From assembly GCA_019313915.1 (NCBI GenBank), contig JAFDAJ010000014.1:1-52305 (forward strand): a stretch of 52,305 nucleotides of DNA, in the 5' to 3' direction. The notes below the pieces were generated by a model, which saw nothing but the letters and a program-made list of their open reading frames with translations, was not told the origin of the DNA and did not search any database. Within the stretch, counting starts at the first letter, position 1, and the number at the start of each line of letters is the position of its first letter. Shown in pieces: positions 51,840-52,305 of this stretch. Source of the stretch: Deltaproteobacteria bacterium. GTDB taxonomy: Bacteria > Myxococcota_A > Polyangia > Polyangiales > Houyiibacteriaceae. The position numbers and the translations under genes were made by a program.

Positions 51840-52305
51840 CGCTGGCTGGCCTCGTGCACGTGGTCAACCAGGGCACGCGCTTGGGCGGGTGTGGCCTGCG
51901 GCATGATGCCGTGGCCTAGATTGAAGATGTGGCCGGGACGGCCCGCTGCGCTGTCGAGCACCTCAGACGCGCGGGCGCGCATCACATCGATCACATCGGT
52001 CGACGCGAGAAGCGCTGCCGGGTCCATGTTGCCCTGCAGAGCAACATCATCGCCGAGCACCGACCAGGCATCATCGAGTGAGATACGCCAATCGATACCG
52101 ATTACGTCGCCGCCGGCTTCCTTGATTGCCGGATAGAGCTCCGGGTTGCCGGTGCCGAAATGGATAGCCGGCGTGCCCTTGGGAAGTTTGTCGAAGATCG
52201 CTTTGGTGTGCGGCATGACGTACCGCCGGTAGTCAGACGGCGACAGGCAACCGACCCAACTGTCGAAGAGCTGCACCGCTTGTGCGCCCGCATCGATCTG
52301 CGCGA
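51836..52305 (-). CDS. hemE: Uroporphyrinogen decarboxylase (5' part outside window)
   Basis: HemE decarboxylates uroporphyrinogen III to coproporphyrinogen III in heme synthesis. The visible part is the C-terminal half: AQIDAGAQAVQLFDSWVGCLSP at the window edge, then FDKLPKGTPAIHFGTGN, GIDWRISLDDAWSVLG, LQGNMDPAALLA and GHIFNLGHGIMPQATPAQARALVDHVHE. The gene begins beyond base 52305. Nothing in the visible part is abnormal. Confidence 0.95.
   Translation of the reverse strand, partial: AQIDAGAQAVQLFDSWVGCLSPSDYRRYVMPHTKAIFDKLPKGTPAIHFGTGNPELYPAIKEAGGDVIGIDWRISLDDAWSVLGDDVALQGNMDPAALLASTDVIDVMRARASEVLDSAAGRPGHIFNLGHGIMPQATPAQARALVDHVHEASQR

Overview
The window is a high-GC chromosomal stretch of a Gram-negative bacterium, most likely a member of the Myxococcota (formerly deltaproteobacterial myxobacteria). 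Indicators are a CdnL/CarD regulator, several FHA and FHA+DUF4388 (PATAN-type) proteins, a lysine-rich histone-H1-like protein, a small ribbon-helix-helix-like protein of a myxobacterial type, a long NADH dehydrogenase operon, Mla (MCE) lipid transport genes and outer-membrane beta-barrels. No phage, insertion sequence, CRISPR array or rRNA was seen. The species is an inference; no database search was possible.

Layout. 1-777: end of a short-chain dehydrogenase. 827-930: a tRNA-Asn gene with a good promoter but no T loop. 974-7055: an FGGY sugar-type kinase directly followed by a sphingosine-1-phosphate-lyase-like PLP enzyme, converging on ackA and pta; the ackA has lost about 55 internal codons including the catalytic Arg motif. 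7184-17404: mixed housekeeping and envelope genes (MscS channel, DUF481 barrel, purE, metallophosphoesterase, large membrane protein, TIGR01777-type epimerase, degenerate glycogen-synthase-like protein, tsaB, lepB). 17463-27549: a radical SAM protein and a minus-strand nuoEFJKLMN operon that lacks nuoG, nuoH and nuoI; NuoL carries a PKD-like tail. 27625-32057: small membrane and lipoproteins, mlaF-mlaD (no mlaE), thyA-folA. 32106-36520: C-terminal processing protease, small RHH-like protein, alpha/beta hydrolase, and two zinc-ribbon/double-FHA proteins. 36675-39153: a DUF72-like plus NFACT pair and the histone-like repeat protein. 39620-41988: cdnL, RNase G, PilZ. 42019-45986: FHA-DUF4388 protein and a large protein joining an HExxH peptidase domain, a TolB-like propeller and an outer-membrane barrel. 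45983-48849: the rpsB-tsf-pyrH-frr operon. 49151-52305: an HExxH protein, a phospholipase-D/cardiolipin-synthase-like enzyme, yacG, an outer-membrane protein, and the C-terminal part of hemE.

Genes are packed tightly. Same-strand neighbours often overlap by 4 bp, and five convergent pairs share a single CTAG or CTAA in which both stop codons lie. The observations most worth a second look are the kinase/S1P-lyase-like pair, the internally deleted ackA, the T-loop-less tRNA-Asn, the NuoL-PKD fusion in an operon without G/H/I, and the peptidase/propeller/barrel protein.
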